A DNA stretch of 53,756 nucleotides from the NCBI RefSeq assembly GCF_021555155.1, contig NZ_JAKGBU010000003.1:1-53756 (forward strand), given 5' to 3'. The stretch comes from Rhizobium alarense (GTDB taxonomy: Bacteria > Pseudomonadota > Alphaproteobacteria > Rhizobiales > Rhizobiaceae). Shown piece by piece: positions 18,888 to 28,674 of the stretch. Position 1 is the stretch's first letter. Each line of letters begins with the position of its first letter. Under the pieces are notes generated by a model that had not been told where the DNA came from, did no database searches, and saw nothing but the letters and a program-made list of their open reading frames with translations. The position numbers and the translations under genes are program-made.

Positions 18888-19904
18888 CTAAATTCCGGCG
18901 TTGGAAACGGTGACGAGTCGGTCGAGCACCGTCTTCGCCGCGCCGCTCTCGAGCGACTGCCGCGCGAGCGCCATGCCGTCCTCGAGATTTGCGGCCCTGT
19001 CGGCGACGACGAGCGCGGCGGCGGCATTGGCAAGCGCGATGTCGCGATAGGGCATGACGGTGCCTTCCAGCACGGCGCGAAGCGCGGCGGCATTGTGCGC
19101 GCCGTCGCCGCCGCGGATCTCGTCGAGCGTCACCTGCGGCAGGCCGAAATCGGCCGGCGTCAGCTCGAATTCGCGGATCGTGCCGTGCTCGAGCGCCGCG
19201 ACCTGGGTCCTGCCGGTCGTGGTGATCTCGTCGAGGCCGGAGCCGTGCACGACCCAGACCTTGTTCGAGCCGAGGTCGCGCAGCACTTCGGCGATCGGCA
19301 CCAGCCAGTGCGGCGAGAAGACGCCGAGCAGCTGGCGGCCGACGCCGCCCGGATTGGAAAGCGGACCGAGCAGGTTGAAGATCGTGCGTGTGCCGAGCTC
19401 GACCCGCGAGGGCCCGACATGTTTCATCGCCGGATGGTGGAGCTGGGCGAACATGAAGCCGAGCCCGGCCTCCCGGACGCAGCGCGCGATCTCCTCCGGG
19501 CCGATGTCGAGCTTGACGCCGAGGCAGGAGAGCGCATCGGCGGTGCCGGCCTTCGAGCTCAGCGCACGGTTGCCGTGCTTGGCGACGGGAACGCCTGCGC
19601 CGGCGACGATGATCGAGGCGAGCGTCGAGATGTTGTAGGTGCCGGTGCCGTCGCCGCCGGTGCCGACGATGTCGATCGCATCCTGCGGCACCGCGACCGG
19701 CAGCATGCGGGCGCGCATCGAGCCGACGGCGCCGTAGATCTCGTCGACGGTCTCGCCGCGCACGCGCAGCGCCATCAGGAAGCCGCCGATCTGCGACGGG
19801 GTCGCCGAGCCGGACATGATGATCTCGAAGGCGGCGCGCGCCTCGTCGCGGTCGAGCGCCTGGCCGGAGGCCGTCTTGGCGATGAAGGGTTTCAGGTCCG
19901 ACAT
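18888..19904 (-). CDS. trpD: Anthranilate phosphoribosyltransferase
   Basis: This 338-residue enzyme joins anthranilate and PRPP. It has the PRPP-binding [17 protein letters not shown] and [12 protein letters not shown] segments. The ATG at 19904 gives the family N-terminus ([14 protein letters not shown]) and has GGAG seven bases upstream. It is 28 bases downstream of ppiD, so read-through from that gene is likely. Confidence 0.96.
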   Translation of the reverse strand: MSDLKPFIAKTASGQALDRDEARAAFEIIMSGSATPSQIGGFLMALRVRGETVDEIYGAVGSMRARMLPVAVPQDAIDIVGTGGDGTGTYNISTLASIIVAGAGVPVAKHGNRALSSKAGTADALSCLGVKLDIGPEEIARCVREAGLGFMFAQLHHPAMKHVGPSRVELGTRTIFNLLGPLSNPGGVGRQLLGVFSPHWLVPIAEVLRDLGSNKVWVVHGSGLDEITTTGRTQVAALEHGTIREFELTPADFGLPQVTLDEIRGGDGAHNAAALRAVLEGTVMPYRDIALANAAAALVVADRAANLEDGMALARQSLESGAAKTVLDRLVTVSNAGI

Positions 19905-19932
19905 GATCAGTCTCCGAAAACTCGGCCGGACA

Positions 19933-21822
19933 TCACCGGGCGAGCGCCTGTTCGGCGAGTGTCCGGTTGATGGAGACGCCGTAGGAGGCCTGCAGCGCAT
20001 TGACCATCTGGTCGAGGATGTCGTCGCCGCTGGCGCGCGCCACCGCCTCGACCTGCTGGTCGGTATTGGCGAGCGCGTCGGTCGGCGGATCGCTGTCGAC
20101 GGCGGTGACCGCAAGCAGGATCTGGCCTTCGCCGCCGACGCCCGCCGTGGCCGCGACGTGGCCGACCGGGCCGCCGAACGCCGCGACGATCGCGGCCGGG
20201 CTCAAGGCCGGATCCTCGGTCGAGCGCGTGACGCCGGTCTTCGTCTCGACGGCAAGGCCGAGATCCGTCGCGATATCCGCGAGCCTGGCGCCCTTGCGCA
20301 GGCTGGCGGCGAGCTCTTCGGCCTTTCCGGCCAGCGCCTGGCGCTGCTGCTCGGCCGTCCAGTCGGCGACGACTCGGTCGCGCACCTCGTCCAGCGTGCG
20401 GTCGCGTTCCGGCATGACGTCGAGCACCTCGAACCAGACAAATCCGTCGCGGCCGAAATTGACCGGCGCGGCCTCGTTGCCCACCTCGGTCTTGAAGGCC
20501 TCGGCAAGCAGCGTCGCCTGTTCCGGTATGCCGACGATTTCCTCGTCATTCTGGTCCTTGCCGGTCGCGTCGACGGCGTCGAGCGTCACGACCTTGAGGC
20601 CGCTCTGCCGCGCCGCGTCCTCGATGTTCGCGCCGTCGGCGCGCGCGTTCTCGAACCGGTCGTGCACGGTCAGGACCTCGTCGCTCGCCTGGGCAAGCGC
20701 CAGGTCGGTGCGCAACTGGTCCTTGACCTCGTCGAAGGATTTCGTCGTCTCCGGGCGGACATTGCTGACGCGCAGGATGACCGGGCCGAAGGCGCCGTCG
20801 ACGACCGGCGTCGTGCCGCCGGCGGCGGGGACCGCGAAGGCGGCTTCGGCGAGCTTCGCATCGGGCATGCGGTCGCGCGTGAAATCGCCGAGCAGCACGT
20901 CGGACGCCGTCTTGCCCTCCGCGACGACGAGGTCGTCGAAGCTCGCACCGCCCGCGAGCTTCGTTGCGGCGGCATCGGCGGCGGCGCGGTCGGCGAAGGA
21001 GAGCTGCTCGATCGTGCGCGTTTCCGGCGTGGTGTAGCCCGCCTTGTTCTTCTCGTAGTCGGCGCGCACGGCCTCCTCGGTGACGGCAGCCGGATCCGCG
21101 ATGTCCTTCGGCTCGAGCTTGACATAGGCGACCTTGCGGAATTCCGGGGCGCGGTAGCGCGCCTTGTTTTCCTCGAACCACGGGGCCAGCACGTCGTCGC
21201 CCGGCGCCTTGACCGCGTCGATATTGGCGTTGGTGAGAAGCAGGTAGTCGACGGAGCGCTTCTCGTTGCCGTATTGCTTCAGCGCGCCCTTCAGGACGTC
21301 CGGCGCACGATAGCCGTCGGAGACGGCTTCGACGATCTGGCTGCGGATCGCCACCTGGCTGCGGTTGCCGATGTAATCGTCCTCACGCAGGCCGGCATTG
21401 CGAAGGATCGAGGAGAAGGCCATGCGGTCGAACTGGCCGTTCGGGCCCTTGAACGCCGGGTCGTCGGCGATGAGCTGCGCCAGCCGGCCTTCCGACAGGC
21501 CGAGGTCCATGTCGCGCGACAGTTGGTCGAGCGTCGCGCCGGCGACGAGTTCGGCGAAGACCTGGTTCTCGACACCGAGCGCGCGGGCCTGCTCCAGCGT
21601 CAGGCGGGTGCGGAAACGCTGCGACAGCGTCGCGACCTGCCGCTCATAGGCAAGGCGGAAATCCACCGGCGAGACGTCGATGTCGCCGACGGTGACGACG
21701 GCGTTGGAGGATCCGGTCACGAGCGAGCTTGAAATGCCCCAGACGGCGAAGGAGGCCACGAGCAGCAGCAGCAGACCTTTCGCAACCCAGGTCTGGGCGC
21801 CTTTTCTAAGCAATTCGAGCAT
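19933..21822 (-). CDS. PpiD-like membrane-anchored peptidylprolyl isomerase
   Basis: This 629-residue envelope protein has one N-terminal membrane anchor (residues about 13-35, [20 protein letters not shown]) with a positively charged cytoplasmic start, then a SurA_N-like helical region, a degenerate PPIC/parvulin segment near residues 240-370, and a second such region later. It likely helps fold exported proteins at the inner membrane, as PpiD does. It is upstream of trpD on the same strand. Confidence 0.85.
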   Translation of the reverse strand: MLELLRKGAQTWVAKGLLLLLVASFAVWGISSSLVTGSSNAVVTVGDIDVSPVDFRLAYERQVATLSQRFRTRLTLEQARALGVENQVFAELVAGATLDQLSRDMDLGLSEGRLAQLIADDPAFKGPNGQFDRMAFSSILRNAGLREDDYIGNRSQVAIRSQIVEAVSDGYRAPDVLKGALKQYGNEKRSVDYLLLTNANIDAVKAPGDDVLAPWFEENKARYRAPEFRKVAYVKLEPKDIADPAAVTEEAVRADYEKNKAGYTTPETRTIEQLSFADRAAADAAATKLAGGASFDDLVVAEGKTASDVLLGDFTRDRMPDAKLAEAAFAVPAAGGTTPVVDGAFGPVILRVSNVRPETTKSFDEVKDQLRTDLALAQASDEVLTVHDRFENARADGANIEDAARQSGLKVVTLDAVDATGKDQNDEEIVGIPEQATLLAEAFKTEVGNEAAPVNFGRDGFVWFEVLDVMPERDRTLDEVRDRVVADWTAEQQRQALAGKAEELAASLRKGARLADIATDLGLAVETKTGVTRSTEDPALSPAAIVAAFGGPVGHVAATAGVGGEGQILLAVTAVDSDPPTDALANTDQQVEAVARASGDDILDQMVNALQASYGVSINRTLAEQALAR

Positions 21823-22194
21823 GTTGTAGCAGTCCTCACGTCACGAGGCCCTCGGGCCAGGAACCTGTCTCTTAACGGAAAGCGTCCGGGAATTGAAGAC
21901 CGGCGCGGACAATTGGAACGGGGTCGCCCGGCAGTGCTGCAAACGGGCGGCGCGACGGCAGCGTGCGGCGGCCGGCACGATCGCTGCCGCCATATGACGC
22001 AAATGGGTCAGCAACTGGCGCTTTCCTTCGCCGGCAAAGGGAAAATTTCTGAAAATATTGCGGAATTTCGTTCAGTTGCGAATGAAAAACACTTGCCCGC
22101 CGCTGCGGGAAGCGCTGTCCTGCAGGCTTGGCCGGCATCGGATGCGATCCGGCGATTCGCGGCAGGGCCGAGGCGTTTCGGGAAGGAGCCTGCA
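21823..22194. other. Divergent ppiD / Na-Pi gene spacer
   Basis: This 372-base spacer between divergent genes must carry both promoters. An AT-rich patch lies at about 22040-22090. I found no Pho-box, inverted repeat or other recognisable site, and no convincing small gene. GGAAGGAG at 22181-22188 is the ribosome binding site of the following gene. Confidence 0.4.
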
Positions 22195-23841
22195 TTGGCG
22201 TCGACACTGGTGATGGTCAATCTGTTCGGCGCCGTCGCGCTGCTGCTCTTCGGGCTGGCGCAGGTCAAGGACGGCGTGACGCGGGCCTTCGGGGCGCGGC
22301 TGAGGGCCGGCCTCGCGCTCGGTACCAAGGGCACGCTGCGCTCCTTCGCCGCCGGCTTCGGCGCCACGCTGGCGCTGCAGAGCTCGACGGCGACGGCGCT
22401 CACCACCGCGTCTTTCGTCGAGCGCCACCTGATCAAGCCGCGCATGGCGCAGGTCGTGCTGCTCGGCGCCAATGTCGGCACGGCAGTGACGGCCTGGATC
22501 GTGTCGACCGGCATCGAGTGGCTGTCGCCGCTGCTGGTACTCGCCGGCGTCGCGCTGGCCCGCTCGAAATCCTCGACCGCGCGGCAGGGGCTCGGCTCCG
22601 CCCTGGTGGGCATCGGCCTGATGCTGCTGTCGCTGCACCTCCTGTCCCTTGCCACGGAGCCGATGCGGCAGTCGCCGGCGCTTGCCGCCTTCCTGACGCT
22701 GCTCGACGGGGCCTGGCCGGCAGCGCTCGCCTTTTCGACCGTGCTTGCCGCCCTGTCGTCCTCCAGCCTCGCCATCGTCGTGCTCATCCTGTCGCTGACG
22801 ACGATGGGTATCCTGTCGCCGGCCCTGACGGTGGTGCTCGTGCTCGGCGCCAATCTCGGCGGCGCGATCCCGCCGGTCGTCGCGACGCTCGGCGCAAAGG
22901 CGGCGGCGCGCCGGGTGACGCTCGGCAACCTCATCGTAAGGGGAATCGGCTGTCTCGCCGTCCTGCCGCTTGCGGGGCCGTTCGCTGCCGTGCTCGCACA
23001 GGTGCCGGTGCCCGGTGCCAAGCTGCCGGTCGACGTGCATCTCGCCTTCAACATCGCCATTGCGCTCGTCTTCTGGCCGCTGTCGGCACCGGTCGCCCGG
23101 CTGATGGAGCGCATCGTGCCCGAAGAGGAACAGCCGGAGACCGGGCCGCGCTATCTCGACGAGGCGGCGCTCGCCACGCCGATCGTCGCGCTCTCCGGCG
23201 CGGCGCGCGAGGTGCTGCGGGTGGGCGACGTCATCGAGGACATGCTGGTGCGCACGATGCGCGCCTTCAACGACGACAATCTCGCCGAACTCAGGGGCAT
23301 ATCCGCGCTGGAGGCCCAGGTCGACCTGCTGCAGCAGGAGGTGAAGGTCTACCTGTCGCGGCTCGGACGCAACGGTCTCGACGGCGACTCGGCCGGCCGC
23401 TCCATCGTCATCATCGACTATGCGATCAATCTCGAGCATGTCGGCGACATCATCGAGAAGGGCCTCGTCGAGCAGGTGAGGAAGAAGGTCGAGCACGGGC
23501 TGACCTTCTCCGAGGACGGTTATGCCGAGCTCAAGGGCCTGTTCGACCTGACGATCGAGAACCTGCGCATCGCCCAGACGATCTTCGTGACGCGCGACCT
23601 GAAGCTCGCGCGCCAGCTGATGCAGGTGAAGGTCGACGTGCGGCGGATGGAGAAGCAGTCGTCGGCGCGCCATCTCGCGCGGCTGCGCGACGGCCGGACG
23701 GAGAGCCTGCAGACGAGTTCGCTGCATCTCGACATGCTGCGCGACCTGAAGCGCATCAACGCCCATCTCGTCTCCGTCGCGCATCCGATCCTCGACGAGG
23801 GCGGGCTCCTGGAGGAGAGCCGGCTGAAGAGCGTGGAGTGA
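22195..23841 (+). CDS. Na/Pi-cotransporter family protein with PhoU-like domain
   Basis: This 548-residue inner membrane protein has eight or more hydrophobic segments (residues about 5-370) carrying the paired Na/Pi repeats: GATLALQSSTATA with LLGANVGTAVTAW, and STVLAALSSSSLAIV with LVLGANLGGAIPP. The QSST and SSS motifs are the substrate-site signatures of NptA/YjbB-type transporters. The C-terminal 190 residues form a helical PhoU-like domain. The TTG start at 22195 is chosen because GGAAGGAG is 6 bases upstream. It may export phosphate or keep cytoplasmic phosphate balanced; direction is not decidable here. Confidence 0.88.
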   Translation: MASTLVMVNLFGAVALLLFGLAQVKDGVTRAFGARLRAGLALGTKGTLRSFAAGFGATLALQSSTATALTTASFVERHLIKPRMAQVVLLGANVGTAVTAWIVSTGIEWLSPLLVLAGVALARSKSSTARQGLGSALVGIGLMLLSLHLLSLATEPMRQSPALAAFLTLLDGAWPAALAFSTVLAALSSSSLAIVVLILSLTTMGILSPALTVVLVLGANLGGAIPPVVATLGAKAAARRVTLGNLIVRGIGCLAVLPLAGPFAAVLAQVPVPGAKLPVDVHLAFNIAIALVFWPLSAPVARLMERIVPEEEQPETGPRYLDEAALATPIVALSGAAREVLRVGDVIEDMLVRTMRAFNDDNLAELRGISALEAQVDLLQQEVKVYLSRLGRNGLDGDSAGRSIVIIDYAINLEHVGDIIEKGLVEQVRKKVEHGLTFSEDGYAELKGLFDLTIENLRIAQTIFVTRDLKLARQLMQVKVDVRRMEKQSSARHLARLRDGRTESLQTSSLHLDMLRDLKRINAHLVSVAHPILDEGGLLEESRLKSVE

Positions 23842-23942
23842 CGCCGGCGCTCGGCGCTCGGACGCCAGGCGGCAAATCCCCTTTCTCGTCGGGCGCGGTT
23901 TTTGCTAAGGAACGCGCTTGAGCCAATGAACGAGGAATGAGC

Positions 23943-25322
23943 ATGCCCGCCCAAGAGACGAACCGCCGCTGCCTCGCCGTGATTCTCGCCGCCGGCGACA
24001 GCACGCGCATGAAGTCCTCGGTCTCCAAGGTGCTGCACCCGGTGGCGGGGCGGCCGATGATCGCCCATGTGGTCGATGCGCTGGCGAAGGCCGGCATTTC
24101 CGACGTGGCGCTGGTGCTCGGCCGCGACGCCGAGAAGGTCGAGGCGGCGGCGAGGAACCCGGCGGTGCGTGCGACGACGCATATCCAGACGGAACGGCTT
24201 GGGACGGCGCATGCCGTGCTCGCGGCGCGCGCGGCGATCGCGCAGGGCTACGACGACCTGCTCGTCGTCTTCGGCGACACGCCGCTCATCACCGAGGCTC
24301 CGCTGCGCGCGGCGCGGGACGGGCTTGCCGCCGGCAACGACGTGGTCGTCATCGGCTTCACGGCGGCCGACCCGTCGGGCTACGGCCGGCTGATCGTCGA
24401 GAACGGCGGGCTTGCCGCCATCCGCGAACACCGCGACGCGAGCGAAGCGGAGCGGGCGATCCGCTACTGCAACGGCGGCCTGATGGCGATCGACGGCCGC
24501 AAGGCGCTCGACCTCATCGACCGGATCGGCAACGCCAATGCCAAGGGTGAATATTATCTGACCGACATCGTCGAGGTGGCACGGGCGGCGGGCGGCCGGG
24601 CGATCGCCGTGGAGGCACCGGAGGCGGAGCTCACCGGCTGCAACACGCGCGCCGAGCTCGCCTTCATCGAGCGGCTGTGGCAGGAGCGCCGCCGCCACGA
24701 GATGATGCTGTCGGGCGTCTCGATGATCGCGCCGGAGACCGTCTTCCTCGCCTTCGACACGGCAATCGCGCCGGACGTGACGATCGAGCCGAACGTCGTC
24801 TTCGGCGCCGGCGTCACGATCGAAAGCGGCGCGGTGATCCATGCCTTCTCGCATGTCGAAGGCGCGCATGTGCGCGCCGGCGCCGTGGTCGGTCCCTTCG
24901 CGCGGCTGAGGCCCGGCGCGGATCTCGGCCCCGATTCCAAAGTCGGCAATTTCTGCGAGGTGAAGCAGGCGACGATCGGCGCGGGCGCCAAGGTGAACCA
25001 TCTCAGCTATATCGGCGACGCCGCGGTCGGCGCCGGCACCAATATCGGCGCCGGAACGATCACCTGCAACTACGACGGCATCAACAAGCACCTGACGAAC
25101 ATCGGCGAGAACGCCTTCATCGGCTCCAATTCCGCGCTGGTCGCACCAGTTTCGGTCGGCAACGGCGCCTATGTCGCCTCCGGCAGCGTCATCACCATGG
25201 ACGTGCCGGACGACGCGGTCGCTTTCGGCCGCGCGCGCCAGGAGAACAAGCAAGGCCGCGCCCCCGTGATCCGCGACCGCAACCTCGCGATCAAGGCGGC
25301 ACGAAAGAAGGCGGCGGAATAG
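23943..25322 (+). CDS. glmU: Bifunctional GlcNAc-1-P uridyltransferase / GlcN-1-P acetyltransferase
   Basis: This 459-residue enzyme makes UDP-GlcNAc for peptidoglycan and lipid A. The N-terminal nucleotidyltransferase has [18 protein letters not shown] (the family usually has Pro where Ser precedes KVLH) and FGDTPLI. The C-terminal left-handed beta-helix acetyltransferase carries hexapeptide repeats and [20 protein letters not shown] six bases before the ATG at 23943 favours it over the ATG at 23937. glmS follows after 108 bases. Confidence 0.95.
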   Translation: MPAQETNRRCLAVILAAGDSTRMKSSVSKVLHPVAGRPMIAHVVDALAKAGISDVALVLGRDAEKVEAAARNPAVRATTHIQTERLGTAHAVLAARAAIAQGYDDLLVVFGDTPLITEAPLRAARDGLAAGNDVVVIGFTAADPSGYGRLIVENGGLAAIREHRDASEAERAIRYCNGGLMAIDGRKALDLIDRIGNANAKGEYYLTDIVEVARAAGGRAIAVEAPEAELTGCNTRAELAFIERLWQERRRHEMMLSGVSMIAPETVFLAFDTAIAPDVTIEPNVVFGAGVTIESGAVIHAFSHVEGAHVRAGAVVGPFARLRPGADLGPDSKVGNFCEVKQATIGAGAKVNHLSYIGDAAVGAGTNIGAGTITCNYDGINKHLTNIGENAFIGSNSALVAPVSVGNGAYVASGSVITMDVPDDAVAFGRARQENKQGRAPVIRDRNLAIKAARKKAAE

Positions 25323-25430
25323 GCCGACCGTTAACGTCGGAAACCGAAAGTGAGAGCTGCCGGATTGCGCCGGCTGCAAAAATCACTACCACATTGCCCG
25401 AGATTTTCGGGGACCGGAGTGGGGTAAACT

Positions 25431-27257
25431 ATGTGCGGCATCGTCGGGATCGTCGGCAGGGAGGCCGTCGCCACGCGGCTCGTGGACGCGCTGAAGCGGC
25501 TTGAATACCGCGGCTATGATTCGGCGGGCGTCGCGACGATCGACGGCGGCCGGCTCGACCGGCGTCGCGCCGAGGGTAAGCTCGTCAACCTCGAGCGCAA
25601 GCTTGCCGAGACGCCGCTTCCCGGCACGATCGGCATCGCGCATACGCGCTGGGCGACGCATGGCGCGCCGACCGAGGCCAATGCGCATCCGCATTTCGTC
25701 GACGGCGTCGCGGTCGTGCACAACGGCATCATCGAGAATTTTTCGGAGATCAAGGACGAACTGACGGCCGGCGGCGCGGTCTTCGCGACGCAGACCGACA
25801 CCGAGATCGTCGCCCAGCTTCTCGCAAAGCTTCGCCGCGACGGTTTCGGCCGGCGCGAGGCGATGCACAAGATGCTGAAGCGCGTCACCGGCGCCTATGC
25901 ATTGGCGGTGATCTTCGAGGACGATCCGTCCACCATCATGGCGGCGCGCAGCGGCCCGCCGCTTGCCATCGGCTACGGCGACGGCGAGATGTTCCTCGGC
26001 TCCGACGCCATCGCGCTTTCCCCCTTCACCAACGAGATCAGCTATCTGATCGACGGCGACTGGGCGGTGATCGGCCGCGACGGCGCGCATATCTTCGATC
26101 TCGACGGCAATCCCGTCGAGCGGCCGCGGCAGGTGAGCCAGGCGGCGTCCTACATGATCGACAAGGGCAACCACCGCCACTTCATGGAGAAGGAGATCTA
26201 CGAGCAGCCGGAAGTGATCTCGCGCGCGCTTGCCAGCTACGTCGATTTCCTCGCCGGCCGCATCCGTCCCGTCGCCGGCCCGATCGACTTCGCCGTCGTG
26301 CCGGGCCTTGCCATCTCCGCCTGCGGCACCGCCTATCTGGCGGGCCTCGTCGGCAAGTACTGGTTCGAGCGCTATGCGCGGCTGCCGGTCGAGATCGACG
26401 TCGCCTCGGAGTTCCGCTACCGGGAGATCCCGCTGAACCCGGCCTCGGCCGCGCTCTTCATCTCGCAGTCCGGCGAGACCGCCGACACGCTGGCGTCGCT
26501 GCGCTACTGCAGGGAGGCCGGGCTGAAGATCGGTGCGGTGGTGAACGTCCGCGAATCGACGATCGCGCGGGAATCCGACGCGGTGTTCCCGATCCTCGCC
26601 GGCCCGGAGATCGGTGTCGCCTCCACCAAGGCCTTCACCTGCCAGCTCTCGGTGCTGGCGTCGCTGGCGATTTCCGCCGGCCGCGCCCGCGGCACGATCA
26701 GCGAAGCGGAGGAGAAGGAGCTGGTGCGCCACCTCTCCGAAATGCCGCGCATCATGAGCCGGGTGCTGAACACGATCCAGCCGACGATCGAGCAGCTGGC
26801 CCGCGAGCTCGCGAAGTGCCGCGACGTGCTCTATCTCGGCCGCGGCACGAGCTACCCGCTCGCCATGGAAGGCGCGCTGAAGCTGAAGGAGATCTCCTAT
26901 ATCCACGCGGAAGGCTATGCGGCAGGCGAGCTGAAACACGGGCCGATCGCACTGATCGACGAGAACATGCCGGTGATCGTGATCGCGCCGCACGACCGCT
27001 TCTTCGAGAAGACCGTGTCGAACATGCAGGAAGTGGCCGCCCGCGGCGGGCGCATCATCTTCATCACCGACACGCGCGGCGCCGCCGCCTCGAAGCTCGC
27101 GACCATGGCGACGATCGTGATGCCCGACGTGGACGAGCTGATCACGCCGATGATCTACTCGCTGCCGATCCAGCTCCTCGCCTATCACACGGCCGTCTTC
27201 ATGGGCACCGATGTCGACCAGCCGCGCAACCTCGCGAAATCGGTGACGGTGGAATGA
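25431..27257 (+). CDS. glmS: Glutamine-fructose-6-phosphate aminotransferase
   Basis: This 608-residue enzyme makes glucosamine-6-phosphate, the entry to amino-sugar synthesis. The N-terminal Cys2 (MCGIVGIVG) is the glutaminase nucleophile, followed by THGAPTEANAHPH. Two SIS domains have SACGTAYLAG, SQSGETADT and STKAFTCQ, and the C-terminus ends DVDQPRNLAKSVTVE as in the family. No glmS ribozyme is expected or seen. It forms an operon with glmU and overlaps the next gene by four bases. Confidence 0.97.
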   Translation: MCGIVGIVGREAVATRLVDALKRLEYRGYDSAGVATIDGGRLDRRRAEGKLVNLERKLAETPLPGTIGIAHTRWATHGAPTEANAHPHFVDGVAVVHNGIIENFSEIKDELTAGGAVFATQTDTEIVAQLLAKLRRDGFGRREAMHKMLKRVTGAYALAVIFEDDPSTIMAARSGPPLAIGYGDGEMFLGSDAIALSPFTNEISYLIDGDWAVIGRDGAHIFDLDGNPVERPRQVSQAASYMIDKGNHRHFMEKEIYEQPEVISRALASYVDFLAGRIRPVAGPIDFAVVPGLAISACGTAYLAGLVGKYWFERYARLPVEIDVASEFRYREIPLNPASAALFISQSGETADTLASLRYCREAGLKIGAVVNVRESTIARESDAVFPILAGPEIGVASTKAFTCQLSVLASLAISAGRARGTISEAEEKELVRHLSEMPRIMSRVLNTIQPTIEQLARELAKCRDVLYLGRGTSYPLAMEGALKLKEISYIHAEGYAAGELKHGPIALIDENMPVIVIAPHDRFFEKTVSNMQEVAARGGRIIFITDTRGAAASKLATMATIVMPDVDELITPMIYSLPIQLLAYHTAVFMGTDVDQPRNLAKSVTVE

Positions 27258-27748
27258 TCCTTCGCGATGAAGGCGCCGGGGATGTCGATGCGATCCGTGC
27301 GCTCACCGCGCGCGCCTTCGCCGGCATGCCCTACAGCGACGGTTCGGAGCCGGCGATCGTCGACCGCCTGCGGGCCGCAGGCGCTCTGACCCTGTCGCTC
27401 GTGGCGGAGGAGGCGGGCTTGGTCGTCGGACATGTCGCCTTCTCGCCGGTGACGGTCACCGACGGCAGCACCGGCTGGTACGGCCTCGGCCCCATCTCGG
27501 TCGCGCCGGAGCGCCAGGGGCAGGGCATCGGCTCGGCGCTGGTGCGCGAAGGCTTTGCCCGGCTGAAGGCGCTCGGCGCTGCGGGCTGCGTGCTGGTCGG
27601 CGACCCGGGCTATTACGGCCGTTTCGGCCTTTCGACCGGGCCGGCGCTCACTTACGACGGCGCGCCGCCCGAGTATTTCATGCATGTGGCGTTTTCTCAG
27701 GTTTACGCGACGGGCGGCGTTTCCTATCATCCGGCCTTCTACGGCTGA
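27254..27748 (+). CDS. GNAT-family N-acetyltransferase
   Basis: This 164-residue acetyl-CoA-dependent transferase of the YhbS type has a GNAT core with GLGPISVAPERQGQGIGSALV (the R/Q-x-x-G-x-G/A CoA loop) and GDPGYYGRFGLS. The ATG at 27254 overlaps the glmS stop, so expression is coupled to amino-sugar synthesis. Its substrate is unknown; the coupling alone does not prove it acts on amino sugars. Confidence 0.88.
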   Translation: MILRDEGAGDVDAIRALTARAFAGMPYSDGSEPAIVDRLRAAGALTLSLVAEEAGLVVGHVAFSPVTVTDGSTGWYGLGPISVAPERQGQGIGSALVREGFARLKALGAAGCVLVGDPGYYGRFGLSTGPALTYDGAPPEYFMHVAFSQVYATGGVSYHPAFYG

Positions 27749-27801
27749 GGCCACCCGCAACCCGACCGCGCCGCAAGCCCGCGCGACAGCTGGACCCGTC
27801 G

Positions 27802-28497
27802 ATGAGCGAAACCTCCTTCCGCATCTCCATGGCGGCGCGGCTGCGCAACAATTTTCTGACCGGGCTCGTCATCTGCGCGCCCATCGCCATCACGATCTGG
27901 CTGACCTGGACGTTCATCCGCTGGGCCGACAGCTGGGTGAAGCCCTATATCCCGAACGCCTACAATCCGGAAAAATACCTGCAGTTCGCGATTCCGGGCT
28001 TCGGCCTGCTGATCGCGGTCGTGGTGATCACGATGGTCGGCTTCCTCGGCCGCAACCTGATCGGCCGCTCGATCGTCAATTTCGGCGAATCGATCTTCCA
28101 CCGCACGCCGCTGGTGCGCACCGTCTACAAGAGCCTCAAGCAGATCTTCGAAACGGTTCTGAAGGAGCAGGGTACGACCTTCAAGAAGGCGGCGCTGATC
28201 GAATATCCGAGCCCGGGCCTGTGGTCCGTGGTCTTCATCGCGACCGATGCGCGCGGCGAGCTGCAGACGAAGTTCAACGCGATGGGCAAGGAAATGGTCG
28301 GCTGCTTCCTGGCGCCGACGCCCGTGCCGACGGCGGGCTTCCTCGTCTTCGTGCCGCGCGACAAGATCGTGCCGCTCGACATGAGCGCCGAGGATGCCGC
28401 GAAGCTCATCATCTCCATGGGGCTCGTGACGCCGCCGGAACGCTCCGTCGCGCTGCTTGCGGCGGAGGCGGAAAAACACAAGCGCAAGGGCCAATAG
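27802..28497 (+). CDS. DUF502 inner-membrane protein
   Basis: This is a 231-residue member of the DUF502 family. Two hydrophobic segments are at about residues 17-40 and 65-87, with the family's central motif FHRTPLVRTVYKSLKQI and a soluble C-terminal part containing GCFLAPTPVPTAGFLVFVPR. The function is not established. It follows the GNAT gene after 53 bases and faces recG; in rhizobia a DUF502 gene commonly stands between glmS and recG. Confidence 0.88.
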   Translation: MSETSFRISMAARLRNNFLTGLVICAPIAITIWLTWTFIRWADSWVKPYIPNAYNPEKYLQFAIPGFGLLIAVVVITMVGFLGRNLIGRSIVNFGESIFHRTPLVRTVYKSLKQIFETVLKEQGTTFKKAALIEYPSPGLWSVVFIATDARGELQTKFNAMGKEMVGCFLAPTPVPTAGFLVFVPRDKIVPLDMSAEDAAKLIISMGLVTPPERSVALLAAEAEKHKRKGQ

Positions 28498-28674
28498 GCC
28501 GGTCGAAGCAGGGCGACGTCGCTCGATCGATCGAAGGGTATTACCTTTAGCGACTATAGGTGTTTCTGTTCCGGACGTCTCCGTGCCGCTGCCTGCCCTG
28601 ACTGAAAAGCCGTATCGCGGTCACTTGCGCATCCGGTTGTACGGCGTATCAACAGGTGTTCTCGCGACGCCTTT

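Noticed and set aside
19816-21732. Open frame antisense to ppiD and trpD
   Set aside because: Shadow of the two real minus-strand genes.
25323-25430. glmS ribozyme in the glmU-glmS gap
   Set aside because: That ribozyme belongs to Firmicutes-type glmS, the gap is only 108 bases, and no matching structure was seen.
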